Assembly: GCA_025345505.1 (NCBI GenBank)
Contig: JANVCC010000021.1
Span: 29,384,262-29,448,261, forward strand
Length of the DNA stretch: 64,000 nt
Direction: 5' to 3'
DNA from: Todiramphus chloris collaris
Taxonomy: Eukaryota > Chordata > Aves > Coraciiformes > Alcedinidae
Shown here: positions 11,301 through 22,319 of the stretch, in pieces
Layout: every line of letters begins with the position of its first letter
Numbering within the stretch: the stretch's first letter is position 1
Translations under genes and position numbers: made by a program
The notes under the pieces: generated by a model
The model's input: the letters and a program-made list of their open reading frames with translations, nothing else
What the model was told of the DNA's origin: nothing
The model's database searches: none

Positions 11301-14300
11301 TGTAGAATACAGAGATCAGTGCAGTTATTCACTCATAAGGCTCCTCATTGACTTTCTCAAATGAAAGAAATGTGGCAAAGTAATCAGAGACATAGAATGG
11401 GCTTTTCCCAAATATGTACACCTGCATTATCCACATGTGAATAAATTGTCTATATACCCCTATACACTGTTGAATGCGATGTGTCTTCAGGGTGTGACTG
11501 AGTGCATACAAAATAGGCATCTAAAATAAGCAATTCCATCCTCTAAGTGCCTGGTGCTCTCCATTGTCTGTAATTGGAATCTAATATAAACTTTCTTTGA
11601 GTGGAGTGATATTATCTGGTTTGACACTGAGAGAACATTGATGAAAACTGCCATACTTTACTGTCACACACATGCGTCCTGTCCCTTACCATCCAGAACA
11701 GGCAGATAACCAGACTGCAGGCTACATCTTAATGCTATGTTTAGGATAATAGCATCACCATCAGGAATCCAAGTAAATTAAAATGATCCATAAATTGTTA
11801 TGGATTTTCCTTCTACTTGGGCTATCTTTTTTCTCATCTCTGCTCTTCCTTGGAAGAAATGGATTTTTTTCACTTACATTTAGAAATGTACTCCTATCTG
11901 TGTGTGATAACTTTAAACAAATTTATTGAAATAATCTGATCAATTTCTTTCAAAGTTTCTTTGATTCAAATAAAACATATGTTTCCACTGCTAGGTCAGG
12001 TTTTTTTTTTTATGTCCCCTCAGGAAATTTTCTCCACTGTGAAAGGTTTCTGGAACATCATCAGATCAAGGAATATCCACAGCTCAAACTGCTTTTAAGT
12101 CCCATCATAGGTGTACGTGAGAAGAAAAAGGAACAATGAAGAAAGTGTATCTGAAATTATTTCCAAGCTTCTAAGAACACAACTAATAGGAATTAATCCA
12201 TTCTTCTGAATCCATATAAAATGTTCAAAAGTGAGATTATACAGTAATCAGTGGTAATTGCCAAAACTAATTTGGTATAATAAGGAAAGAATGTGTGAAA
12301 CTGGTTGCAAACATGAAAGATCAAATGTTTACCTGAGTTTGCTCTTTTTGTGGTGATGCATTTGCAGCTAATAATTTTCAATACAATTATGGAATGGTAG
12401 ATACGAAGTAGTGCACATGAAACCTGTGCATCTAGGAATAAACAAAAAAAAGTAGTCACGTTGACCTTGTCTTTTAAGGTTAAAGTGCACCTCATAGCAT
12501 ACTTTCACTCATGGAATGATATGCTAGCAGATGACCTTGTAAATGTTTATGCATTTCCTTCCATTTTTTCATTTTGGAGTTGTTCTGATTAAGTGCACTG
12601 GAATCACTATATATTAATGTGACAGCTCAAATTACGGATAGCTTGTAAAATAAAAAAGAAGATAAATTGGATAAATGGATTATGCTGGGATAGGTAAATT
12701 AATTAAGTTTCTAGGGAAAAAACAGAGTCTCTCTAATACTTAAATATCTAGAAGGTGATTATTTGTAAATAAATAATAAATAGAGAATACTTTTAATAAA
12801 TGTAGCTGGCCAGATTTACTATTGTCTCTGCTAGCAAGTACTTTGCAATAATTTCAGTAGAATGTTCTAGTCTGACATCTAACCTAAATCTTCACCACTT
12901 TGCTCATCCTTCTCCTCCAGTTTTCTGTATTCTTGCATTTCTGAGTTGTCACCTAATAGTAACGACTGAAATAGGCCCTTTTGTATTCACAGGATAATTA
13001 AGTATGGAAATAGAACCTTACTCACAATAATGCCAGAATGTCTCAATCTTGTCTGGGGATGGTTGACTCAAAAGTGAAATTGAAGCTTAATTTTATCAAC
13101 TTTTCCATTCTTATTTGAGATCTTTAATAGCATACTGTTATACCACTTGTACTTACAGTTTTGTGATGTGGATTTCTGTCCAGCATGTCTGAAACTCCAT
13201 CAGCAGCAGCCACAGCTGTCAATGCATGAGGATTTTCATTAATAACAGATATGGATGAATTTAAATACAAGACAAATAAATGGAAGGTATATTATTATTT
13301 TAACCTTCTAGCCTACTTGTCCTATGGCAGTTGAGGGTTTTATATTGTGAGAGTCATTTAGTGTCAGACAGACCTGAAAAAATTTGAATTTACAGCTCAG
13401 TTTTGCCTAATCTGGCTAGATACCAAATAACTACATTGAGGTCTGCTGTAAGAATAATGTCACAGTGCCATATGAGGAAGGATCGACTCCTAACTGGGGC
13501 AATTAAAATGTTAGGTACCTAAATAACTCATGTTCCACTTAGTATAGTTGTGTAATGATATATCTTTACTATGAATAGTTAAAATATTGTCAATAATAGT
13601 GTATCTGGTTGCTAAGGTAGCATACAATTCTCAGTAAGATTTAGACATTTCTACACTTGGAATATTCTGAAACAAGGACCATGTTCCTGTCATGGCAAAT
13701 TAGGTCAACGTGGCAAAACATAGAGTCATGGGATGATGAAACATTAAAGAGTACATTATTAACTGATGTCTATTTCATTTTATTTTTCTTCAGTGACATT
13801 TAAGAAATTGAATGTTAAATGCTGAGAGACACGAAAATGCTTTGTTAGATTACTAAAAAACAGGGAGAAAGACTTCCCTCAGCTAGTGTGTAACATAGTA
13901 ATATAAAGCTGAACTTAATGATGTGTTTTGGAGGTGCTGTATGAGGTTCCTCATCCCCTAGTATGTTAGTGATTGTTGCTCCAAAGCACTGCCTACATGA
14001 TTTATTAAGTTTCTTGAATACTTTACAGAGTTACTTCAAGAATCTTTAGTTTTGCCTTTGCCATATCCCACAAGGAATTTTTAGAATCTCAAGACTCTGC
14101 AAAAAGAAAGACAGCCATTCTGAAAACCACATACCTCAGAAGATACCTTTTTGAGATCAGCACATATCAATGTCTTGAGTGAACTATTGTTCCATGTTAA
14201 GTATAGTAAGAGAATTGATAATGTTACCTAGAGCTAAACATTAACTGAATCCTCTTGCCTGCTTGCAAGGGTGAATATCACATTCCAAACATAATGAGAG

Positions 14301-15624
14301 CAAGGAAAGTGAATGTTTCAACCTTTCTTCTTTGGTGTAAACCAGAAAGGACAAAACAGGTTTCTGCATAATAACAGAAAAAATTCGAGGCGACCATGAG
14401 ATTTGTGTATAAATTTCTAGGGCTCCAGCCAGGGGTCTAACAGAACAGACTACAGACTCATGTTTCAAGACCACGTCTATTATATTTTAGACCAGAGTTA
14501 TACAAGATATGTATTATTTAATTCATATCATAAAGTCATAAACTATAGACATGTACACTGTAGTGCACCGTGAATGCTTCTTTGCTAAGCACTCAGTACA
14601 ATAAAGTCATTCAAAGGATTATCACAAAATGTAAATCACGAAGTCAGGATATGTCTTGCTTTCCTGCTAATGACAATGATATTTGTAATTAGTAAATTAC
14701 TGACCATGTAACATCCATTTTATTAATAAAACCAGATATATGTAATTCTAATTCTGAGACAAACACGTTTTGGGATTTGCTCACTGGGAAAGAAATGATG
14801 TAATTTGAAATAGTAAAGAGGTCTCCTAACTTCTTATCTGGCTCCTCCTAACTAGATCACTCTTTTGAATTATAGTTTAACTGCGTGACTAATGTTATAT
14901 CTACAATACTAAACAAGACACTAGGGCACAGGACAAGGGACTTGAAACTGTCCCTGTCTCAGAAGTGTTACTGTTTACCTCTGTGTGATGCAAATCTTGA
15001 AACATCCTGTTACACACCTGAGTTTATATTATACGTTTAGGTACAGATCACTAGCTTTTCTTGAAAAGGTTGCTCTCTTTGTGAGTGGCAAATGTCATGA
15101 AAGGAGGAACCATAATTTTTGATCCCTATTATGGTGAATACTTTAGGGATGTTTGTTTATATAAGACAAAATCCATTTACCATGAAATTAACAAATAACT
15201 CTTGAAGCATATTTTGAAAATCCTTTTATATAGTATAAATGGACAGCAAATGAAGGAGATAAAACTGAAAAGAACTGTTATACTTAGTGGTGACATCTTT
15301 TATACATGAGCATGAAGTGACTTGTCCTTGTGACATACTATGTGATATGAAGAAGTTGTGTCTCCCTGTTCAACAATCCAGCTGTATGTGCCAGATTACT
15401 TTTCTTGTATTCTTTTCCTTATATCTGTTTCAGTTCTTTTTCCCACTTCCCCTAACCTCATCCGAAGAGAAGCTTTGAGGTGTGGTAGTTCTGCAGTTAC
15501 TTCCTGGAAAGAGTAACCCATGCAGTTCTGAAGTATGGCTTCAGGTAACCAGGATCGAAGAGCCTTGCTTGTTCATGATGCAGAAATTTGAGAAATATGT
15601 AGTATAGAAACAGCAGAGTGGAAA
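8353..15624. other. Long AT-rich unique stretch without a gene
   Basis: Over 7 kb with no supported gene and no recognisable young mobile element. Minor structure: TTAGGTAYCTAAAT-like palindromic motifs at 8518-8533 and 13511-13522, a (TTTA)n run near 9877-9897, and an inverted repeat AATTGTAGT / ACTACAATT at 9765-9773 and 9788-9796. Open frames are short and unsupported. The last part (15500-15624) may hold an interrupted upstream piece of the next CR1 (see findings). Confidence 0.65.
9877..9897. repeat. (TTTA)n microsatellite
   Basis: About five tandem copies of TTTA, slightly degenerate at the right end (TTTATATG). Confidence 0.75.
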
Positions 15625-16311
15625 TACACGAATGTAAGCTGGGGACTGCCCACCTGAAAAGCAGCTTTGAATAAAAGGACCTAGGGCTCCTGGTGAACAG
15701 CAAGTTGAACATGAAGCAGCAATATGCCCTTGCCCTAGATGAGGCAAATGATATACTGGATTGCATTAGAAGGTTGTCAGCAGTTCAAGAGAGTTGATCC
15801 CTCAGGAATTGTGAGGCCTCTCCTGAAGTATTGTGAGTTCTGGGCTCCTCAGTACAAGACACACTAGAGAGAGTCCAGCAAAGGGTGTTGAAGATGATAA
15901 AGGGACTGGAACATCTCTTCTATGAGGAAAGTCTGAGAGAGCTGGGACTGTTCAGCCTGAAGAAGCAAAGGGCTCAGAAGGATCTTACCCATTTGTATAC
16001 ACACTTGAAGGGAGAGTACAAAGAGGACAGAGTCAGGCTCTTTTAAGTGGTGCCCAGTCATAGGACCAGAGGCAATGGGAATAAATGGAAACACAGGATG
16101 TTCTGTTTGAACATCAGGAAATACTTTCTTACTATGAGGGTGACTACATACTGGCACAGGTTGTCCAGAGAAATTGCAGTCTCCCTCCTTGTAGGTAATT
16201 AAAAGCCATCTGGACATAGTCCTGAGCAACTGTCTCTAGGTGGCTGTACTTGAGCAGGTGAGTTGGATCAGATAACTTCCAGAGGCCCCTTCTAACCTCA
16301 ACCATTTAATG
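15625..16311 (+). mobile_element. CR1 LINE, 5'-truncated, plus strand
   Basis: A CR1 copy in forward orientation. It starts around AAGCTGGGGACTG, runs through GGACCTAGGGCTCCTGGTGA and GAGAGAGTCCAGCAAAGGG, and reaches AGAGGCCCCTTCTAACCTCA. It ends in a degenerate octamer ATTTAATG at 16304-16311. It carries the ORF2 C-terminal block with in-frame stops. It lies tail-to-tail with the minus-strand CR1 starting at 16680, 370 bp away. The exact 5' end is uncertain because CR1-like bases also appear near 15508-15524. Confidence 0.88.
15880..16220 (+). pseudogene. CR1 ORF2 C-terminal remnant
   Basis: In one forward frame from about 15900 one reads [19 protein letters not shown], then KGEYKEDRVRLF and a stop codon, followed by VVPSHRTRGNGNKWKHR, LNIRKYFLTMRV and HRLSREIAVSL. 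This is the standard CR1 ORF2 tail order. The TAA after RLF and another stop near 16200 show that it is not functional. Confidence 0.85.
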
Positions 16312-16679
16312 ATACTAAAGGGGGGCATGTGGAACTTGGGTTTAAAATCTTCATTTGGGGACAGACAGTTAGAGAACTGTAATGCCAGGAACATCAAGCT
16401 GGGGATCTGGCTTAGGGAATGATTTTGAAGGATGGTGGCCATACACAACTTAGAAGTGCAGTGCAGAAAATAGTTTGATGATGTCTACTGTGCTTAGCTT
16501 GATCTTTTCTGTGTTTCGGAATACAATTATTTCAGGCAGAAGCAGCAACTTATTTGTGATTTCAAATATGCTGAAAAGGAGGTTTAACTTAGGAGTCATT
16601 GTGTAAAAGAGCCATTACCTTTACAGCCTTCTCTCAAAGTGTTTCTTCTGACTCATTCTGTCATGCAGAAGGGGATAAT
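16312..16679. other. Spacer between tail-to-tail CR1 copies
   Basis: About 370 bases of sequence with no recognised element between two CR1 3' ends that face each other. It would be the loop if the flanking copies paired in a transcript. Confidence 0.6.
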
Positions 16680-17691
16680 CATAGAATCACAGAATGGCCC
16701 AGGTTGGAAGGGACCTCTAAAGGTCATCTAGTCCAACCCCCCTGCAGTAAGCAGGGACATCTGCAACTAGATCATGTTGCTCAGAGCCTCATCAAGCCTG
16801 ACCTTGAATGTCTCCAGGGATGGGGCCTCCACCACCACCTCCCTGGGCAACCAGTGTTCCACCACCCTCATAGTAAAGAACTTCTTCCTAATGTCCAATC
16901 TAAATCTACCCTTCTCTAGTTTAAAACTATTGCCCCTCATCCTGTTGCTACATGCCCTTGTAAACAGGCCCTCTCCAGCTTTCTTGTAGGGTTCCTTCAG
17001 GTACTAGAAGGCTGCTATAAGGTCTCCCCAGAGCCTTCTCTTCTCCAGGCTGAACAATCCTAACTCCCTCAGCCTGTCCTCATAGGAGAGGTGCTCCAGC
17101 CCTCTGACCATTTTTGTGTCCCTCCTCTGGACCCGTTCCATCAGGTTTGTGTCCTCCTTGTGTTCAGAGCTCCAGTGCTGGTCACAGTACTCCAGGTGAG
17201 GTCTTACCAGAGCAGAGAGGCAGAAACACTTCCCTCAACCTGTTGACCATGCTTCTTTTGATGCAGCCCAGAAACCAATTGAACTTCTGGGTTGCAAGTG
17301 CACAATTTTGGCTCATGTCTAACTTCTTATCCACCAGTACCTCCAAGTCTTTTTCTGCAGGGCAGTTCTCTATGAACTCATCCCCCAGCCTGTATTGATA
17401 ATGAGGAGTGCTTCCACACACGTGCAGGACCCCGCACTTGGTCTTGTTGAATCCCATGAGGTTTACCTGGTCCCACTTCTGCAGCTTGTCCAGGTCCCTC
17501 TGGATGACATGTGATCACTCTGGCATATCAACCACACCTTTCAACTTGGTGTTCTCTGTAAACTTGCTGATTGTGCACTCAATCCTGTTGTCTATAACAT
17601 TGATGAGGACATAAGACCAGCACTGGTCTCAGCATGTAGCCCCGAGGTAAACCACTTGTCACTATTCTCCACCTGGACATTGAGCATTGAC
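16680..17691 (-). mobile_element. CR1 LINE, about 1 kb, minus strand
   Basis: The longest and best preserved CR1 here. The 3' end has two octamers, CATAGAAT (16680-16687) and CACAGAAT (16688-16695), then GGCCCAGGTTGGAAGGGACC and CATCTAGTCCAACCCCC. It extends about 1.0 kb to near 17691 (GGACATTGAGCATTGAC). It includes the ORF2 C-terminal third, downstream of the palm motifs. It is 5'-truncated with no evident target duplication. The base quality of the match suggests a younger copy than the neighbouring ones. Confidence 0.93.
17182..17457 (-). pseudogene. CR1 ORF2 (thumb / C-terminal) remnant
   Basis: The minus strand reads WDQVNLMGFNKTKCGVLHV, then YRLGDEFIE, AEKDLEVLVDKKLDMSQ, and FLGCIKRSMVNR. 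These match the CR1 order (FNxDKC, QYxLG, EKDLGVLVDxKL, LGCIRRS). The frame breaks soon after [12 protein letters not shown], before the EYCVQFWAP block, so it is a dead fragment. The methionine in MGFNKTKC is internal to ORF2, not a real start. Confidence 0.88.
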
Positions 17692-19676
17692 AGAAGTATC
17701 TCTACCTCCTAGACACATGATTTTGAAGTACAGAAGGCATCTTTGGTGCCTTCTAATTGCAGAATAAGATGCTAAACCATGGCCAGAATTTTGATGCAAT
17801 ATATTTTCCCCCTTTAGCAATAGCTAAAGCTTTATTGTGGCTAGAATAAAGACACTTCTTACAGAACTTACTGGCTGCTGTGAGGCATCTATGTGCTCCC
17901 ACTGATTTATACTGTTATTCTCACTGAGTCTTGGCCATCTAATCCAGGACCTTGATAGCAGAAAGGAAACGAAGCAGCTTAAAAGTTTAGGCATTACAAA
18001 TCCCAGCACAGCAGCACCCAATTCATTTCATGTATCTTGCCCTTAGTGTCTAGCACATACATTTTATCAGCAGCTTGTAGGGCATGCAGTCAGAAAATTT
18101 CCATTATGGTCAGTGAAATAACATGGTTAAAATCCTGTGCAATGCTTTATAAATTTAAATTTAAGCATAAATGTTCTGTAACAAGATTATTGTATCTGAT
18201 CTGATGGTTGCAGAAAGCTCACTCATTTTGTATTGTCAGCACATGGAGCAGTCATTGATGTATTAAGCTCTTACAGAAGTCATGGCATCTTACTTGAACC
18301 AACGTGCAGTCGCAGGGGATTTCAGTTGAAAGAACAGATGCAAGATACACAGTTATAACAGTGAGGGCAATCAACTTTGCAATGGATTAGTGAAGAATAT
18401 GGTAAATTCCCCATCACTTGAAGTCCTTTTATCAATGTCAGATATCTTTGGGAAAGAAACCAACTATTTCAATAGCACTTTATTAGTTTCTAGGCACAAA
18501 TAAGGAGATGAAATCTGCAGTTTTCATACAGAAAATTGATTTTGATTAACACAGTTTTCACTTCTGTTTTTAGCTGCTAAGTAAGGTTATGAGTGAGAAA
18601 GAAAAAAAAAAAAGAGATTTTTTTCCCTCAAATCACTGAAACAGGAAGTGAGCCATGAAAAAATTGTCCTGAAATTGCTGCTTTAACAGTGGTACCTCTG
18701 GAAGAAAATCCACTTTAAATCTAGGCCAAATTCTGTCTCCACAGATGTACTCAAAACTTTTTTCCTCATGGAAAAATTCATTCATATACTTTAAAAACAT
18801 CATCATCAGTGCCTGCGTGTGACGGATCTAGCACTTGCCTACATATGGGATAGAATTTTCTGAGGAAAATGCCTTTTGTCAAAATGGGCTCTGGAAGCAT
18901 AAACCCTATTACTTACATGTGTGAATGCTATGCCTACACACTTGAAAGCCCCTTTCAAAATCTATTCTATTAAATAACACAAATTAGCAACAGTAGTATG
19001 TTTCTTCAGCTGAAAGCTTGCCTTTAAAATAAATGTGATGTTTTGCTAGAAGTAAATGGAAACACTTAAAGAAGTGTGTTGATAAACAGTATTGAGTCGG
19101 GGTAGATTTGTAGCAATTGATGTTTTGACAAAATTGGAGACGCTGAGCAGACATTTAGCTTGACTTAGCTAAAATAATAAATTAAAGTAGACAAACCTAG
19201 ACATGACAAAGGTATGAATCAACTTCTCCATCTTCTTCAAGCAGAGATCTCAGGCTTGTATTGTACCTGTGATAGTGAAAAGATGTTTGAATATTACATG
19301 AAGATGGCTGTCAAAACGTAGATCTTAATATCACATCAAGGATTTTCACGGTGACAGAGAGAACATGAAATTTCTGGTCCCAGAAAATACCATAGAGAAA
19401 TAGCTCTTCTCTTTGTGTTCTTTGCAACAATTAGCAAAATGCTGATTTTATTTGTTAAAAAAAGATACTGAGAATACCTGAGTTATTTCAAAATAAAGTA
19501 TTCAGATGTGTACTAATGTAGATGTAGAAGTCATACCTACATCCTACTTTTTAAATGCAAATTTTCAATTTATAACAGACTTAAAAATCTACCTGCTAAG
19601 AACTTTACTGCAAAATTGAGGTTCTAGTTAGCATCAGTTTCTAATACTATACTGTATTCCCAAAAAAGATGTATCA
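17692..19676. other. AT-rich unique DNA without a gene
   Basis: No supported gene or recognised mobile element. There is a short A run at about 18602-18613 (in GAAAAAAAAAAAAGAG). The region ends where the polypyrimidine satellite begins. Confidence 0.65.
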
Positions 19677-20024
19677 TTCTCTTTTCTTTTCTTTTCTTTT
19701 CTTTTCTTTTCTTTTCTTTTCTTTTCTTTTCTTTTCTTTTCTTTTCTTTTCTTTTCTTTTCTTTTCTTTTCTTTCTCTTCTCTTCTCTTCTCTTCTCTTC
19801 TCTTCTCTTCTCTTCTCTTCTCTTCTCTTCTCTTCTCTTCTCTTCTCTTCTCTTCTCTTCTCTTCTCTTCTCTTCTCTTCTCTCTCTCCCTTTCCCTTTC
19901 CCTTTCCCTTTCCCTTTCCCTTTCCCTTTCCCTNNNNNNNNNNTCCCTTTCCCTTTCCCTTTCCCTTTCCCTTTCCCTTTCCCTTTCCCTTTCCCTTTCC
20001 CTTTCCCTTCTTTCCTTTCTCATT
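19677..20024. repeat. Compound polypyrimidine satellite
   Basis: About 350 bp of almost pure pyrimidine on the plus strand, in ordered blocks: (CTTTT)n at 19681-19770, (TCTTC)n at about 19775-19880, and (TTTCCC)n from about 19888 to 20008, then degenerate CTTTCCTTTCTC. It is interrupted by ten Ns inside the TTTCCC block. The strand asymmetry gives long open frames of repeated Arg-Glu or Phe-Ser residues that are not genes. Such mirror-symmetric tracts can form triplex DNA. Confidence 0.97.
19934..19943. other. Assembly gap (10 N)
   Basis: Ten Ns with TTTCCC repeats on both sides. The round size suggests a placeholder, so the real repeat length is unknown. Confidence 0.95.
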
Positions 20025-21236
20025 TTAGATGGAATTCATGACTTTCATTAAATAAACTGAAAATGAACAGATGTACAGGGCCTGACTATATTAGCTACTG
20101 CTAGTTTTAACAGCCCAGAATAAGAAAACCTCATATTTGGGCAGTCATAAATCTTGGATGACCTTTAGCTAATAGAAAAGGTGTAGTAAAGACCTTGATC
20201 TACCACAGCTAGGAAAGTTTTAGTACTGTGACAGTTTTTAAATCTTGCATTTGCTGTTACCAAGCTAACGTGCATTTTAAAAACTGCCTAAAAATTGCCA
20301 CTACTTTCAGGAAAATTTGTTCTTACCCCATCCTTCAGCTAACTGGTGCTGATTCTGTCCATAATATTACATCCTAATATATCTACAGCCTTTTCTGGGG
20401 CACTGAAGCCATTTCTCCATGGTCTCCCCCTCTTGTTGCTATATATATGTCATACATGCATGATGTCTGGTATATCATAGACTTCTATAAGATTGCCTGG
20501 TGACAGTTGTAGTGACACATATTGCATAGGGGAAAATGAGTCAGTGTTTTGTTTTTTTTTTTCTTTGAAGACTGAGAAGACTTCTTTCGTGGTTATATCT
20601 ACCATAATTGTTTGCCAGTGTATAAGAGGTAAAGTAATACCTATCACTTTAAAGAGATCTCCTTGCTCATTGATCAGGTGAAGATGAGTATCAGTAAAAA
20701 GATTTCCAGGTATAAGGATAGCGAAACTATGTGGAACAGCTCACATTCAGATGCTCTGGAATCCCCTTACCTGTGTATTTTCAAGAATAAATTAAACAGA
20801 CTTCTGGTAACTGTGGTCTTGACCTTGTCTCAAAGGAAAAGAAAGGACTAGTTGAATTCCTGACTTCTTCCTGTCCTGTATTTTTCAGTTCAGGCTAAGT
20901 CTCTTTCGTTATCATGATTGTTCCACAAAGTATATGCTTTGTAGCATTTTATATTGGGCAATTTCATTATTTAGTGAGCTCTTGCCAAATCCCTTGCAGA
21001 AGGGGCTCATCTAATGGATCACATCTTTATTCCTTTACTTTTCAGGACATATATACATAACATGTAAGAGACATATTTAGTAATGGCACTATTTAAGTCC
21101 ACAGGCTGTGTAATTTCACCAGTATAGAGACCAGGCCACTCTGTGAGACATGGTATTTCTGATTTTTGCTATGACTTGGTGTTTTTTCACATTTTGGGGC
21201 GTCAGTAAAGAGAATGAGTACCCTCAGGTTTTATAA
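20025..21236. other. AT-rich unique DNA without a gene
   Basis: No gene or clear repeat between the satellite and the next CR1. Short open frames at 20.4-20.9 kb show no domain signature. Confidence 0.65.
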
Positions 21237-22009
21237 CACAGAATCACAGAATGGCTGAGGTTGGAAAGCACCTCTGGAGATCATCTAGTCCAACTTTCCT
21301 GGTCAAGCAAGGTCAGTTAGAGTTGGGTGTCCAGGACTATGTATAGACATATTCTCAATATCTCCAGGGATGGAGATGCCACAGACCCTCTGGGCAACCC
21401 GTTCCAATGTTTGACTACCCTCATAGTAAAAATGTTCTTATGTTAGAGTGGAATTTCCTATGTTTCAGTTTGTGCTTATTGCCTCCTGTCCTCTCACTGG
21501 ATACTACTGGGGAGAGAATACCTCCAGCTTCTTTACTTGCACCCCATCAAGTGTTGTACACACTGATAAGATCCTCCCTGAAACTTCTCCTCTTCAGGCT
21601 GAATGGTCCCAGCTCTCTCAGCCTCTCCATTGTATGCCAGATTCTCCAATACTTTAACCATCTTTGTGTCCCTTTGTTGGACTTGCTCCAGTAAGTCCAT
21701 GTCTGTGTTATACTGGAGAGCCCAGAACCAGTCCCATCACTCCAGATGTTTCTCAACAGTGCTGCACTGAAGGAAATAATCACCTGCCTTAACCTGCTGG
21801 CATTGCTTTTCCTAATACAGTCCTAGGGTGTCTTTGGTCTTTGCTGTGAAGGCATATTGCTAGCTAATAATCTTGTGCCCACCAGGACCTCCAGATCTTT
21901 CTCTGTCAAGATGCTTTGCATCTTGTAGCCAGGGTGGACTTCTGGTGAAGTCCAGTGCAAGATTTTGCAATTCCTTTAGTTGAACATCCTGAGATTCCTG
22001 TTAGCAAAG
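21237..22009 (-). mobile_element. CR1 LINE, minus strand
   Basis: The 3' end shows two octamers CACAGAAT (21237-21252) followed by GGCTGAGGTTGGAAAG and CATCTAGTCCAAC. About 770 bp can be followed to near 22009 (CATCCTGAGATTCCTGTTAG). The 5' end is only about 43 bp from the 5' end of a plus-strand CR1, a head-to-head arrangement. Many small changes suggest moderate to high age. Confidence 0.9.
21547..21783 (-). pseudogene. CR1 ORF2 C-terminal remnant
   Basis: The minus strand encodes RLRELGPFSLKRRSFREDLI followed by SVYNT, the standard CR1 block (usual form [20 protein letters not shown]). Upstream residues (SDGTGSGLSSITQTWTYWSK) are frame-shifted relative to the family. Non-functional fragment. 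Confidence 0.8.
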
Positions 22010-22051
22010 TTTCTTTTACTTTAATAATGATTAAGCTTCTCTACCCAATCC

Positions 22052-22319
22052 AGCTATTACAGGACAAGGGGCAATGGGTGCAAGCTGGAACATAGGAGGT
22101 TCCATGTAAACATAAGGAGAAACTTTTCCACAATGACAGAACACTGGAACAGGCTGCCCAGGGAGGTTGTGGAGTCTCCTCTGGAGACACTCAAACCCCA
22201 CCTGGATCTGTTCCTGTGTGACCTGATCTAGGTGGTCCTGCTCTGGCAGTGGGGGTGGACTAGCTGATCTTTCGAAGTCCCTTCCAACCCCTAACATTCT
22301 GTGATTCTGTGATTTTGTT
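22052..22319 (+). mobile_element. Short CR1 LINE, plus strand
   Basis: A strongly 5'-truncated 268-bp copy. It carries ACTGGAACAGGCTGCCCAGG, GAGGTTGTGGAGTCTCC and GAAGTCCCTTCCAACCCC. It ends in tandem octamers ATTCTGTG (22296-22303 and 22304-22311) and a degenerate third. The subfamily differs from the 16.7-kb copy in this tail sequence. It lies head-to-head with the CR1 at 21237-22009. Confidence 0.93.

Noticed and set aside
15864-16229. 121-codon minus-strand frame
   Set aside because: Antisense of the plus-strand CR1, whose true coding strand shows the ORF2 tail with stops.
16599-16989. Plus-strand frames of 71-106 codons
   Set aside because: Antisense of the minus-strand CR1.
19888-20008. 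TTTCCC array as interstitial telomere
   Set aside because: The vertebrate telomere unit is TTAGGG/CCCTAA; this unit lacks the A and is part of a pyrimidine series.
19634-20028. Long open frames of Arg-Glu/Lys or Phe-Ser-Leu repeats on both strands
   Set aside because: They are translations of the pyrimidine satellite and run through the assembly gap; no gene.
22031-22297. 88-codon minus-strand frame
   Set aside because: Antisense of the short plus-strand CR1.
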